Translations under genes and position numbers: made by a program
Assembly: GCA_950295325.1 (NCBI GenBank)
Contig: OX485804.1
Span: 22,754,001 to 22,818,000 of the forward strand
Direction: 5' to 3'
Length of the DNA: 64,000 bases
Source of the DNA: Polytrichum commune
Lineage: Eukaryota; Streptophyta; Polytrichopsida; Polytrichales; Polytrichaceae
Shown here: piece after piece, positions 48,255-60,200 of the stretch
Position numbering within the stretch: position 1 is the stretch's first letter
Layout: each line of letters opens with the position of its first letter
The notes under the pieces: model-generated
What the model was told of the DNA's origin: nothing
Databases searched by the model: none
The model's input: the letters and a program-made list of their open reading frames with translations, nothing else

Positions 48255-51200
48255 TCAAATGTCGGCAAATAGGTGATATGTTGTTGCGTTTTTGACGATG
48301 CTTCGCACGGAAGCTATGCAGCCCATAACCCCGACGATGGAGAATACGATGATAATCAACCAGTTCAACCAGAAGATTGCCGTCCTTCGGGAAGGCTTGA
48401 ACACGATCTGGTAGAAGAGCATGGGCAGCACAAAGTCGAGGGGCGTGTACCCAAAAGCCCCGATGAGCGAAATGATGTCGCCGAAAAATGGAAGCATCGC
48501 TGCAAAGAACGTCGCGATCGCTATGTACAAGGACCGAAATATGAGCCGCGGCAGTACGTTCCTCAAACTAAACTTCCCTTGTCTTACATCTGCCATTTTA
48601 GTCTCAAGCACTTCAAATACCGGTTGCACGTACACCTGCAACATGAGACAATTAAGAGCTCAGTAAGTTTTTTCTTCCTTCCTACGAAGATTGCGCAACT
48701 TTTTTGGTGGCACGTATATTGGTATCAAAAATGTCATCACAAACTTCTAGATCCATGTACCTCAACACTGAACCTTAAACCCCATGATAGGGTTTAAGGT
48801 TGCAATCAAATTGCAATCAAACGAAGAGTTGCGAGTTTCCTCTTTTGTTTCCGGGGAGTTCTTTTAAGTATGATCAGTCAAAATCCTAGTGTTTCCAAGT
48901 CCAACCGGTTACATGTTGTGAGATCTTTCGGTATTTCTTTACTAATTTGACGTATGTTCCATAGACTCCTCCAAAACGATGGCTAATTTTCCTGAAGCCT
49001 TGACCTTCGACAGGTTATTTCTCAAACTCAACCGGTTCATCTGTAACTAGCGACCAGTTTTCCCCATTCATTGCTTAGAAGCGTACAAAATTAGATGTGG
49101 AGGCGAAACGTACCAAGCCAATGGGAAGGAGCTGTAGAACAATTGCAATGCTGGCAATGCCCACGAGCCATTGCGGAAGGAGTTGTGGAGCACCACTTGG
49201 GGCAAGGTTGTCAAAAATGTTGCCTTGAGCTTGGTTGCCAAATGCCCAGTAGCCAGAAATAGCCACAGGGTAGAAGGTGATGACTACTATACTGTAGCAC
49301 AAGCCTATGCCCTTGATCATCTTCCCTGTCACTGGAGGTGCCAAGGTTGCCTGCAGTGAGAATTTGAAAAATATCAATCTCTCAGCACAACAATTCCTTG
49401 ACCCTTACAGGCCCCGAATTGTGTTTATACAGGATACATGACAATTTGTGCAGACCCCAACAAGTGTTGAAACAATATTTTTATTTGGTTCACGACATTG
49501 ATTCCATACTTGGGACAACTTGATACATCGAGGAATTCAAAAGTGAGTCATATGTGCTCAAATCTCCCTGTGACTCGTTTTACAGGTATGTTGGCTTTGA
49601 TTAGAATAATGTTTTATGATAAATGGGATGTTTTTGATGAAGGTCACTTTTGACATTTTTAGCTTAAAATGACAAAGAAGCAAGCTTAAACCCCTCCGTA
49701 TGACACCTCGGGACCCAGAGTGGGCCTCTCAAGACTTGGACAGTGTATTTTCAGACATGGAGCCCGACTTTAGAGCAAGTAAGTGACGATTTGGAGCCAG
49801 TGACTCAATTACCACTAAATACCTTGGCATTTATTAACTCAAACTCTGCAGACTAATAATAGATATATACAAGTACACATGGCATTGCTCATAGCTTGGA
49901 GAATTTAGACAACATTTTGAGTTTCAATATGAAAAGGTCAAACCTGAATTTCAGGGATGATAGCAACTCCATAAACTCCAGCCATGACGGAAAGCGCAGT
50001 GAACACTCCAAATAGTTTCTGCACAGCATCACCTTCTACATTGTAGTGCTTTGGTGGTACGTTCGGGTTATGGCCTGCACAAAAGATGAATCGCAAGTCG
50101 GCATCAGCAGTTGTGATGTCGCATCAAATTTCTCAACAGACACTTTGTTTTTCCTCTCTTTACCTTAGCTCCGTTCGACTACACTTCACAAATGGGTTGA
50201 AGTAGGAAATGGAATAAGAATCTACAATATTCATACAAACCAAAGTAAGAGAGCTGTGAAAATGTTATCAACAGCATTAGTTAAACATTAGTTATAAGTT
50301 GACCCATTACCTGCAATTATGGAGCCAGCCATGGCACAAAGGCTGTATGTCAAGCAAAGAATGAGAGACACAAGACTGATGTAGCGGAGTGAATGGAACG
50401 ATGGAAGCTGGGCCAAGCAGATCATCACAAAACCAAAAATGGCCACAAATGACCACAGGTGAATCCCACCACCTGGAATAAGGCCCAGGTATATGAGCTG
50501 CAAACAAATAACAACAGTGTGGCGTCAGACCTATGAAATCGTCACCTTTTACACCATAAGACGGTTATATAAAACTGAACTTCTCACCAAACTCCTGAGA
50601 GCATCTTTTTGAGGTGCTTCAAAAGGTTGCCATGAACTTCACTTTTATATAGCTGTCCTTTGCCCAAAGTCAAACCCCTCCCCTTCATTTTTTAACCAAA
50701 ATTGGGCATTCTGACACCACTTGAACACTCCTTAAACAAAATAAAAAAGTCAAAAGTGGGCCAAAACCCCCTACCAAAACCATGAGTCATTGAGAGACTT
50801 TTAAGAAAAAGCCTGATGTTCTACAATGAAACTGGAAATTTGGGGTTTGATATTGCTGCACCATGGTGTGCAAGGTTGTGTTCAACAGAAGCACCAAACG
50901 CGGTGCTCCATACAGCAAGTCTGAATCTGCACACTCTTACATTAATTTCCAACAATTGAATCCAATGAACATGTGGTGTGGCGACACATGAATTTAAGTT
51001 GAGGAACATAGTTGGACTTAAAAACTACCTCACCTTGCATCCGTAACCGCCCGTTAACACAGCACCTACAACTGTCACGAAGCAAACTCCAAACTGAACT
51101 GGAGTTACAAACCATTTTGTCCATCTCGTTCCTGCCGCCAATACAGATACAACATTGATTTACTGCACTGCTAAATTTAAGGCTAAATTAGCATAATTGA

Positions 51201-54087
51201 ACTCAAGGTCTCTGATATCATAAAAAATAGTAGAGAGGTATGTCCACAGAAAATATATAGTGCGAGGTTTACCATTTCCAATTGACGTAGAGGTTCTTTT
51301 TAACCAACAAATAAGATTCCATCCTGCAAATTTTCAATACCCATTGTGATGCATGACACTCACAAGTTGCCAGCCTTTCCTAAGGACTACTCTTGTGCAA
51401 ACATGTGCTTAGGGTTTAAGGTCTAGGGTTTAGGTTGCACTGCAAAAATAGCATGGAGAAGACAGCCATATAGTTGAGGATAAGAGCAACTATTGACTCA
51501 AAGTCTTTTAGAGAAATACATGAGAGTGTTTGTTGTGTACTCACCAATAACGTGATCAGAAAGCTCTCGAAACCGGTAGTATCGATTGCCCTCCGCAGCG
51601 CAGTGCTCCAAAACAGTGGACAACAAGTAATAGGCGTAGCTTGAAACTGAGCCACCGATTGTGAGTGTGATCAAACCAGGTAACCAGCCCAAGAATGTGA
51701 AAGCATACGGCAATGTGAGCAGTGATGGCCCGGCTATGGCGGTCGTCAGATGGTACCCCGCATGTACCCAAGTCCCTGCAAATTTTAGTCATAAATTGTA
51801 CAATCAAATTTCTTGAATCCTGAGTAACATTCATTCTCTTTCAATCGATGTAGCTTGCATTTACTCGTGTGGAGATGTAATGGGTAGCTACTGGAAAAGG
51901 CCAAGAATAGTGCATGGACTGATGCATTGACCAACCGCCAGGTCCACATGGGTGGCTGAAGGAACGTATAGCAAGAACTAGAAAGAACTAGCAAGAACAT
52001 GACTTCTTATGCCAAATTCTACTATATGTTTGATATCTTCTGGCAAAATAATATAGATAGACAGATAGACAGATAGATAGATATTCCTGTAAGTATCAAT
52101 GTTCAAACGACACTTATACTCCCAGTTTCAATTAAGATGGGGATTGTTTTTGGATGGGAGCACTCGTACAGGTTAATAAAACAATTCCCTATTGGTTGTC
52201 TATTAGTTGTAGGATGTGAACCACATGGAGGAAGCACCACTTGGAGGTGAACTTGAACTACCATATGAATAATTAAGCGTGCAATGAGTAAGGGAAAATG
52301 AGTCCCAAGTGAATCAGTCATCACAACACCTACATAGTTCAGAATGGAAGGTGGACAGCAAGTAGATTAGGCACCACAACAGTTTGATGCGTGAAAAATC
52401 ATAGGTGATGTTTAAATTAGGGTTTAGTACGTTAGTCACCGCAATTTTCTTCAAGAACACTTCTTCTCACCAGTGCAATCACAAGTTTGCACTTGAGCCA
52501 TGTCACCTGAACATACTTCATTTTTGTCATGACATGGATCCGTTGTTGTTGTTGTTATTTTCCTTTCGCTAAATCTTTTGGGCATGGAAGAAGGATGCTA
52601 GGGGTAATGAATCAAGTTTCCATAGGTAGAGACCCAACAAGCGAAGAATGTCCTATTCATCATCAGTCAATCAGGAAAATGACTCCCAAGTACATTAGTC
52701 ACTGCAATTACATACATGAGATACATGAGAAGTGAAGGCGGTGGTGTGCACACATAATTAAAAAATGCCTCCTTCAAAAGGACTTCTACTCTGCAGTACT
52801 TAATGCAAGCACAAGTTTGCATTTGGCCAGGAATTGCTTGTTTTGTTTTCCTTTTGCTAGATATTTTGGTGTGGGAGAGGGGTACCAGTGATAATGAATT
52901 AGGTATTGATTCTACACAAGGACCAACAAACAAGTAAACTATAGCACTACATTTCCAGCCAGAACATAAAGAGCACTTAATGGAATGCACAGAATGCATC
53001 AAAAGCCCTGGAATGGAGCTTAACAAACTCCATTCTTCCATCCTATGAAGAATGGGAAGAGTGGTACATAATCATTCTTCAAGAGGACAGGCTTCTCCTT
53101 TTTGCATTTATGCAATCATCACAAGTTTGCACTGGAGCCATGTGGCCAGGGAATACTTCTCTGTTGTCATGCCATGGAACACTCTGTTTTTTTGGTTTCT
53201 TTTTTTTCCTGTTGTGCTGAATATTTGTGTCATGGAAGTGGGGTAGTACTGGTGCTAATGCATCAAGTTTGGGTGCGTAGGGCACTTATAATCCACAACA
53301 ACATATAATGCTACATTTCCAGTAAGATTAGAAAGGGCACTTAGTTAACTGGAGTGCACAGAAACGCAACAAAAGTTCCAGAACCGTGACACTTTTCTTC
53401 ACATGGAAGGGTGGAAGAATGGGAACAAAGTGCAATAACAAGTCTGCTCTTGAGCCATGTGGCTGGGGAATAATACTGTAATTTTTGTCATGACATGAAT
53501 CCCTTATTGTTCTTTATTTTTCTTTTTGTCTTTTTTCTTTTTTCCTTTCCTTCTGCTGAATCTTGTTGGCATGATAAAGAGAGGAGTATTTCTAGTAGAT
53601 TAATGAATCATTTTTCATGTGATATGACCCACAACCCGTAACAACATATTCGGCTACAATTCCAGTCAAAATACAAAGGGCACCTAGACAATGGAGGCAC
53701 AGAAATGCATCAAAAGTCCGTGAACAGCAACACTTTTCTTCACATTCAAGGAGGTACATCTAATCCATAACAATATATATTGCCACATTTCCAATGAGAG
53801 TACAAAGGGCACTTGGGCGATGGATTCCACAGAAATGCACCAAAAGTCCTGGAACGCCAAGAAGGATGGGAAGAATAGCAAGAGTGCTGAATGAATGAAA
53901 AGTACACACCTTTGGATTCGAGGACGAAGAGGGCACCTGCATCTTGGGGTTCATTTTCCAGATCGCAAGAGAGAGCCATGGGATTTACATTAAGAGCATT
54001 GTATCCCGAAGGACAACAGCCCATATTCATCGCCATTGTCTTCTGCAGATCCTCATCCGACCCCTCCTTCTCCCCCGCCGCCATCAT
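48255..54087 (-). CDS. GAT1: GABA/amino-acid transporter (AAAP family, GAT1-like), seven exons, 480 aa
   Basis: Plasma-membrane proton-coupled import of GABA and related amino acids is the role of the best plant match, GAT1. CDS exons: 54087-53910, 51775-51545, 51131-51034, 50497-50311, 50074-49944, 49350-49114 and 48635-48255. All phases agree and the sum is 1,443 nt. Family landmarks are GTWVHAGYHLTTAIAGPSLL, LPYAFTFLGW, YYLLSTVLEH, AQLPSFHSLRYI, VAIIPEIQ, SGYWAFGNQAQGNIF and LPFFGDIISLIGAFGYTPLDF, near the end KNATTYHLFADI. About ten to eleven hydrophobic segments are seen. The cytosolic N-tail is acidic. Start: the first in-frame ATG after a TGA in the leader; the upstream GTG is not a plausible start. 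Intron 1 is long (2.1 kb) and repeat-filled. The gene symbol is by similarity; substrate specificity is inferred. Confidence 0.94.
52050..52083. repeat. Tetranucleotide microsatellite (ATAG/ACAG)
   Basis: ATAGATAGACAGATAGACAG followed by ATAGATAGATA, within intron 1 of the transporter gene. Confidence 0.95.
52440..53860. repeat. Intronic tandem repeat, ~320-bp unit, four diverged copies plus a partial one
   Basis: The landmark (A)TCACAAGTTTGCACT(T/G)GAGCCATGT recurs near 52470, 52797, 53115 and 53432. It is followed each time by a pyrimidine-rich tract, a GCTGAAT or GCTAAAT word, a GGCATGGAAG-like word and TAATGAATCAAG-like words. All lie inside intron 1 of the transporter gene. Short frames across it are shadows of the repeat. 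Confidence 0.75.
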
Positions 54088-55415
54088 TTCTGCGGAGTCT
54101 TTTGGTTCACCAGATTCTTCCGCCACAAGTTCACCCCTCTGCTCTCAAATATCCCAATATTATAAGTGAGAATCCATACGTATTCACCTCCATGATTGCA
54201 ACCAAGATTAACTAACTTACTCCAACAAGCTGGCCACAACCCCTGAGCCTTAAGTTTCAACTACCACAATCTAGTAGATTGTAAATCTTTACTTTTCACA
54301 GACTCCTTGCCAGAGCCCTAATTGACACACAAAGATTTTTCCTAATATCCCTATGTTCATTACTAAACCCAGGGACGAATCACCAGAGCCACGCCACTTG
54401 CAAGTTGCGCCTGCCAACCCGTGGGAAACGTTCAATTGAGGCAGCACCCCGGACGCTCCGACTACTAATTTTAGCTCCAGGGTGGCGTTCGAGGTACGTA
54501 TCTCGATTCCAAATTCTCTCAGAGGTAGATTACTATTATGAGAGCTAAGGTTGACGACACAGCTTGCCTGCCCTCCTCAACTGACTTCAACTTTGAGGAA
54601 AGCTTACAAAAACTCTCAACTTTCAAATCGTTCGCAACACACTGAACTTCTGTTGTGTCAAGATTGCAAAAGCCGAAGTTGAGAGCTTTGCGTACCTAAT
54701 TTGATACCGCAACACGGCCAGATTGCTCGCATGGTAAGTCTTCACAAAGGGCTAGTAGGCACACAATTCGGCAAACTGCCAACATCGGATCGAATGAAGT
54801 TGCAGGCCGGCACGGCGGATTGCTTTGGAGGGAGCTGGGAGGGAAGGGAAATCTGGAGTTTTGAGATTGACCCATTGACCAGCAGCGATCGGAGTCCATG
54901 TCGAGAAGTTTGTTTCTGTTGCGACAAATGCACCCTATGTTGCTAATAAATCTCACAAAAGGTTTTATCATCTCAAAGTCAAACCTTCGGCCTTCTTCGA
55001 GGTAAAGTTACGTGCTAATAACTCAACTTAACTTGTTAGCCCTTACTTTTTGGAAGGCCTGCGTGAATGGGCGGTGTGTATTTTTGACAAAGTTTTTGCA
55101 AGTTTTCGACATTTGACACACAAAAACTTGCACCTATAAGAATTGCACATCAATTGACACGCATAATTTAGAATTTGACATGTAGTGTGACTTGTGAAGA
55201 AAAAAACCTGACGTGACTTGACACAGTAGAAATTGAAATGACATGTGCTACTAGGCATGTGACATTTAGGTGATATTTCAAAAGAAAATGTAGATGTTTA
55301 TTGACGCTCGGTATTTGTTTTTGAAAATGTCACGTGACACTTTGGATTTGAAGTTGAATGCCAGATCAACTTTTGTCAAACATACACATTGAAGAGGTAG
55401 GTAGTGGGTACAACG
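54088..55415. other. Upstream region of the transporter gene and intergenic DNA
   Basis: No supported gene. Frames at 54696-54971 are open on both strands over a moderately G+C-rich promoter-like stretch, with no recognisable product. Confidence 0.5.
55070..55215 (-). repeat. Dispersed copy related to the interior of the hAT element
   Basis: On the minus strand it reads TTCTTCACAAGTCACA, TGTCAATTGATGTGCAA-like, GCAAGTTTTTGTGTGTCAAA and AACTTGCAAAAACTTTGTCA-like words in the same order as 46425-46545 on the plus strand. No hAT termini surround it, so it may be a fragment or another family member. Confidence 0.65.
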
Positions 55416-55877
55416 TGTCACGTGAGGTGACATCGGGGGCTAAGTCACGTCAATTTAGGAGTAAATGGACTCCACTAGGAGTCCATGTGTGTTGGGATGA
55501 GTAACGGACTCCATTGGGAGTCCTAGTTAGTTGTGCATCCACTCCATGGATGAACTCCACATTGGATTGGGGTTGTATGGAGAGGAAGGCCTCTTGACTT
55601 GCCATTGTTGTCAAGTCAAGTCTTGTGAGTGTGTTTTGAGAGAGAGAGAGAGCTTGTTGTTGCTTTCTCATGGCTATGGTGTAGTAGATTATGAGTAAAG
55701 CCTTTGCATTCTTTCTCCACCACTTGCACTCTTGGATTCTCCCTTCGTGGAGTGAGAGATAGCTTGACTCTTGTGTGTGAATTTTAGAGTTTCTTAAGCT
55801 TTGTAAGGAGACATTTTAGTTTCTTAAGCTTGGAGAGAGAAACCCTCATACTTGACAACAATTGTTCAAATTTTTCA
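55416..55877 (+). repeat. Candidate 5' LTR of the gypsy element
   Basis: Begins TGTCACGTGAGGTGACATC and ends AAATTTTTCA, which would be TG...CA bounds and 462 bp. It has LTR-like content (GA run, GAGTAAAGCCTTTGCATTC). The following TTTTTGGTTGTATTTCTGAGCCA only loosely resembles a Met-tRNA primer-binding site. Without the 3' LTR this cannot be confirmed. Confidence 0.3.
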
Positions 55878-56204
55878 TTTTTGGTTGTATTTCTGAGCCA
55901 GAATGGCCCAGTAATGAGAGCAAATGAGTGATACAAGTGTTTGAAAGCTTAGTTTGTCATTTCTTGCAACCTTCAAGAAGATTTTGAGAGAAATCTTCCC
56001 ATTTTTCTTTTGTTGTCTCTTTGTGTTTTCTTCAAGTGTTGATGGTTGAATCTTGAGATTCCATTTGGTCTCAAGATTCTCAAGTCACATCATTCTTGCT
56101 TGCAATTTGTAAAAGCAAAAGTTTAATTCTTTTAAAAATCTACAAACAAATACAAACCAAACTTCAAATCCGATTTTTTTTTTTTTTATAATATTTTTTT
56201 GAGC

Positions 56205-56425
56205 TCCGGAACTCCACGGACACTCTTGGAGCTCCTGGAGATCCTGGAGCTCCAATTCTGCAGCCGGGGCCGGAAAAATCCCGGGCCGGGGGCGGGCGGG
56301 CGGCGGCAGCCGGGCCCCGCGGCGACGTGGCAGCGGGCCGGGGGCGGGCGGGCGACAGCCTGGCCGGATGGCGGGCGGCGCCAGCCTGGCCCCCCTCCCC
56401 TTTTCAAGGTACCCTTGCCCCCCCT
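56205..56425. other. G+C-rich block in the gypsy leader
   Basis: Some 150 bp (56255-56405) is almost entirely G and C and rich in CpG, with CGGGCCGGGGGCGGGCGGGC occurring twice, 52 bp apart. It is preceded by a GGAGCTCC foldback-like stretch and followed directly by AT-only DNA. Open frames on both strands here reflect composition. Confidence 0.85.
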
Positions 56426-56431
56426 TTGAGT

Positions 56432-56640
56432 TACTTAATTAATTAGTTTAGTTAAGATTAGTTAACTTAATTAGTTAATTAGGTTGGTTCATTAAGTTAG
56501 TTAATTAAATTAATTAGCTTAATTAATTAGGTTCTTAGTTTAAGTTAATTAAGTTAATACATTTAGGCTAATTAAGTTACTTAGCTTAAGTTCATTAAGT
56601 TAATTAATTAAGTTAATTAATTAAGTTAATTTTTTTGTTT
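56432..56640. repeat. TTAATTAAG-type simple repeat in the gypsy leader
   Basis: Long run of TTAATTAAG, TTAGTTAA and AATTAATTAA words with almost no G+C. Much of it is self-complementary. Confidence 0.9.
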
Positions 56641-56756
56641 TGTTTTTTTGTTTTTTTATAAATTTTAAATAAACCGGATTTTTTTTTTAAATTTTTTAAA
56701 TTTTTTTTATAACTTTCACTTTCAAATTTGGCATTTCATTGTCACAAACTTTGAGG

Positions 56757-57055
56757 CTCAAATTTGGGGGCATACTAGCTCCGATTGAAGTGAAATTTGA
56801 GCCTATTTTGTGTGAAATTTGCCAAGGAATCCAATGGTGTAATTGGATTTTTGATTGGAAGTCAAAATCATTGCTGAAATTGTTAATTTCAACGCTGATT
56901 TTTGTTTTTGGGAGCAAATTAACTCCGATTGGAGTGAAATTTGAGCCTAATTTGTGTGAAATCTTCCTAGGAGTCCATTGGTGCACTTAGTTTGTTGATT
57001 GGAGTTCATAATCACCTTGGAAATGAGCCTTTTCAACGCTGATTTTTCATTTTAA
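56757..57055. repeat. Two tandem ~150-bp copies in the gypsy leader
   Basis: GCTCCGATTGAAGTGAAATT (near 56778) and ACTCCGATTGGAGTGAAATT (near 56925) each lead to GAGCCTA(T/A)TTTGTGTGAAAT, an AGGA(A/G)TCCA(A/T)TGGTG word and TTTCAACGCTGATTTTT. This fits a duplicated leader module. Confidence 0.85.
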
Positions 57056-57202
57056 TTACCAATCTCAAACCTTTGCACAATTTTGGAATTCTGGGGGCAT
57101 AAACACTTGGCATTTGGCAAGGGATTGCCATTTAGATAGCCCGCAACAGGTGCAGGTTGCCGTTACCTTGTAGATATTTGCAGGTACTCAAGTGATTATT
57201 TT

Positions 57203-60200
57203 ATGGTGCAAACTAGGAGCCGATATTATCGATCTCCATCACCAGATTATTTGGAAAACGTGCATACCACAAATCTTGAGCCAGAGGTAGATACCAACGA
57301 GGCTTTTGAGCCTATTTCGGCGTTGGACACTACTAATAGGCTTCGGATTTGGAGTGTCGGCACGTTCGACGACATGGAGGACGATCGCCACAATTCAGTG
57401 CGTGATCGGTTTTCAGGTCGAGCTGGGGGCATTTCCTTGCCCGATTGGAAACTCCGGTTTCGTACCTGGATTAAGGAGAAACGCCAAAGGTCTTCCAATT
57501 TCAATGATTGGTATGCCTTTGAACTTCTGCCTCAACATTTGGAGTATGAGGCACTCCAAACTTACGAACGATGGACAGAGGGTCATCAGCGACAACTTCG
57601 GGAGGTGGAGCAATATTGGGAGGCCCGGGTTGAACTTATTTCAGCCCTTAAAGATGGGGCGATTGCCACCTTAGCTCCATCTACCTTAAAGGAGGAGGAT
57701 CCACTGGAGGAGTCTGAGGACCAAGAACTGGCATTTGGGCCAATGGTGGCTGGCAGTAGCACGGCTACCCTTTCACGGATGGCACGTGCTACACAGGCAG
57801 CATTGACGGCTGTTGGTCCACCACCTCCATTTAATCCCCTTACAGAATTTGTCGCACATTTGGAAGTGGAGTATGGTGGGTTTCGGCGAGACCAGATGCA
57901 GCGCATCCAGGATTTCCGCCGAGAGAAGGATGATACTCCACGGACCATGTATACGCGACTCGCGCGATTTGCTGTGGAGTCGGGAGGTGTTTTTGCTGAG
58001 AGTCAGCTTGTTAAAATATTTTTGTCTAAGATTGACAAGCGGCTACTTGAGTTGGCATCACCTCGGATTATCCTCGACTACGAGGGCCGAGCTACGCTCG
58101 CACAAGCGTTTGCCGTGGTTGAGAAATGTGATCGGGCTCTTTGCCAACATGATGCCACGGATATGGTATCTTGGATGACAGAGAGTCCGAAACCAAGAAG
58201 AATTGTCACAGCTACTAGCAGTTTAGCTGAGACTCAACCCGTCAAGGAGCAAAAGATTTTGCATTGTTGGGGTTGTGGAGAAGCTGGTCATTCGAAGAAT
58301 GATCCCAATTGTCCTAAGAAGAAGAAAACTCAGCCTTTGGGAAAATTCAAACAAAAGATGGAACCAGTAAGGGCAGGGGACAATTCTAAGAAGAGACAAT
58401 TGAAATGTAGCCATTGTGGTGGCACTAATCACGATGTGGATCATTGTTTCCTACTTCATCCTGAGATGCGGCCTGCCAGTTATGTCACTGGAAAGTCTCT
58501 AAGGGAGCAGAGTCTTGAGGCTAAGGTGGCAGAGCTTGAGCAAAAGCTCAAATCTTCTGCATCTTTTGCTCAAATTTCTGAGCCGCATGTGGGTGGTGGC
58601 ACCTCGGGTTCGGACATGTATATGTTTGGAGCAGCTGGAGAGGTGGTGGCGGCGGCTTCTACTCGCTCACAAACATTGGCAGATGCGGTGGCTTCCACGA
58701 GTGGTGGTAGCAACGAGGTGCTACATCCTCGCCATGCCGGACCAGCTGATCAAATTGGTCAAGCACGTTTACCTCTTTCATTTGGATTGGTAGACACCAC
58801 TGTTGTTGGGGCTAAAAACCCTGTACCTTTGAGAGATGGGGATTCCATCTCGAAGGATGTTACGCAGGCATTGGCATATAAAATTCTCCATATGCCAATT
58901 TTCTCGGGTTCGGAGTTTATGGCTTCGGATTTCAAGCCTGCTGCAGTTTTTCATTTAGCTGGGAGAATGTTAGAAGGTAAGGCGGATTTGCCATCCCTTC
59001 AAGTATCCCAAGCTGTGGTTGACGTACCTGTGGCTGAGGAGGTGGAGGACTTAGCCAATTTGCGAGCGAGTCTTGCGGATGCGGCGATCATTGCTTTTGG
59101 TAAGCAAACTGATATTCCTCCAGCATCAATTTCAGCAGTGGATACGTCATTTTCGAATTATGCGTCAGGAGCGGCATATCTTGCAGACATTTCTGCAAGG
59201 CCTGCTCGCGAACGGCATAATTTGCAACCTGGAGTTGTACGGCTGATGAACGACAAATCTTTGTTTGTCGTTTCACGCACGGATATGCCCACTATCCGTG
59301 CTACACCACTGAAAGTTATGATGGATTCCGGTGCTCAACCGGTTATGATTGGCAAAGGACTCGCTGACAGTCTTGGATTGACGCCAGCAAGCTTGGATCC
59401 TTGTCCATTCACTATTGTGACTTCAGTAGGGGGCACTGAACGTGCAACAGGTTACACCAAGGCACCTCTACGTTTGATTTTTCATGTGGGGGCAGGGCCT
59501 ACTTACACTCATTTGTCAATGAAGTGTGTTGTTACTAATGCTACCAACTATGATATACTTGTTGGTCAGCAAGCTCTTTACCCACTTGGCTTTGGTTTGG
59601 ATAATTGGACGGAAGAGGCATGGATTAGACCAGGATGGTCCACTGGAGATGGCAGGAAGGTATTTATTCCCGTCACATTTGCAGCCACTGCTATGACTAT
59701 GGTTGCGGAGGCAATGTTTGGTTGCAGCGGTTTAGTTGCAGATTTGCCTTGTGCTCCAGTTTTATTGGAGGAAACAATGGACTACACTTGTAATGCGGCA
59801 GAACAACAATTTTTACTATCTTTTCAAATTCCTGCTCGACATTTCAAGGATCCAACTCCACCATGGCGAACTCCTAAGGAGTTATCCGACCATTGTCGAC
59901 ACATTGTAGCGGATTTGGAGCTTGGAGAGGCACCCCCAACTTCATCCTCATTTTCTTTTGCTCAACCCATTCGTTGGCAACCATCACCTGAAGGTATTGT
60001 CCTTGTGGAGATCTTTGGAGGCATTGGCACAGGTTTGGCGGCAGTGTTGGAAGCTGGAATTACAGTTCGGCGATATATTCATGTGGACAATGGGTATGCA
60101 GCCAACAGAGCCGTCCGACATCACATCCAACAATTGTTGTTGAGATACCCCGCACAATTGTCAGCCTCTGCCATTCATGGATGTTGTGGTCAACTTCCTC

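Noticed and set aside
48273-48797. 174-codon plus-strand frame
   Set aside because: Lies opposite the last exon of the GABA transporter, whose minus-strand frame matches the family throughout.
56186-56429. Pro/Gly/Arg-rich frames on both strands
   Set aside because: Composition artefact of the G+C-rich leader block.
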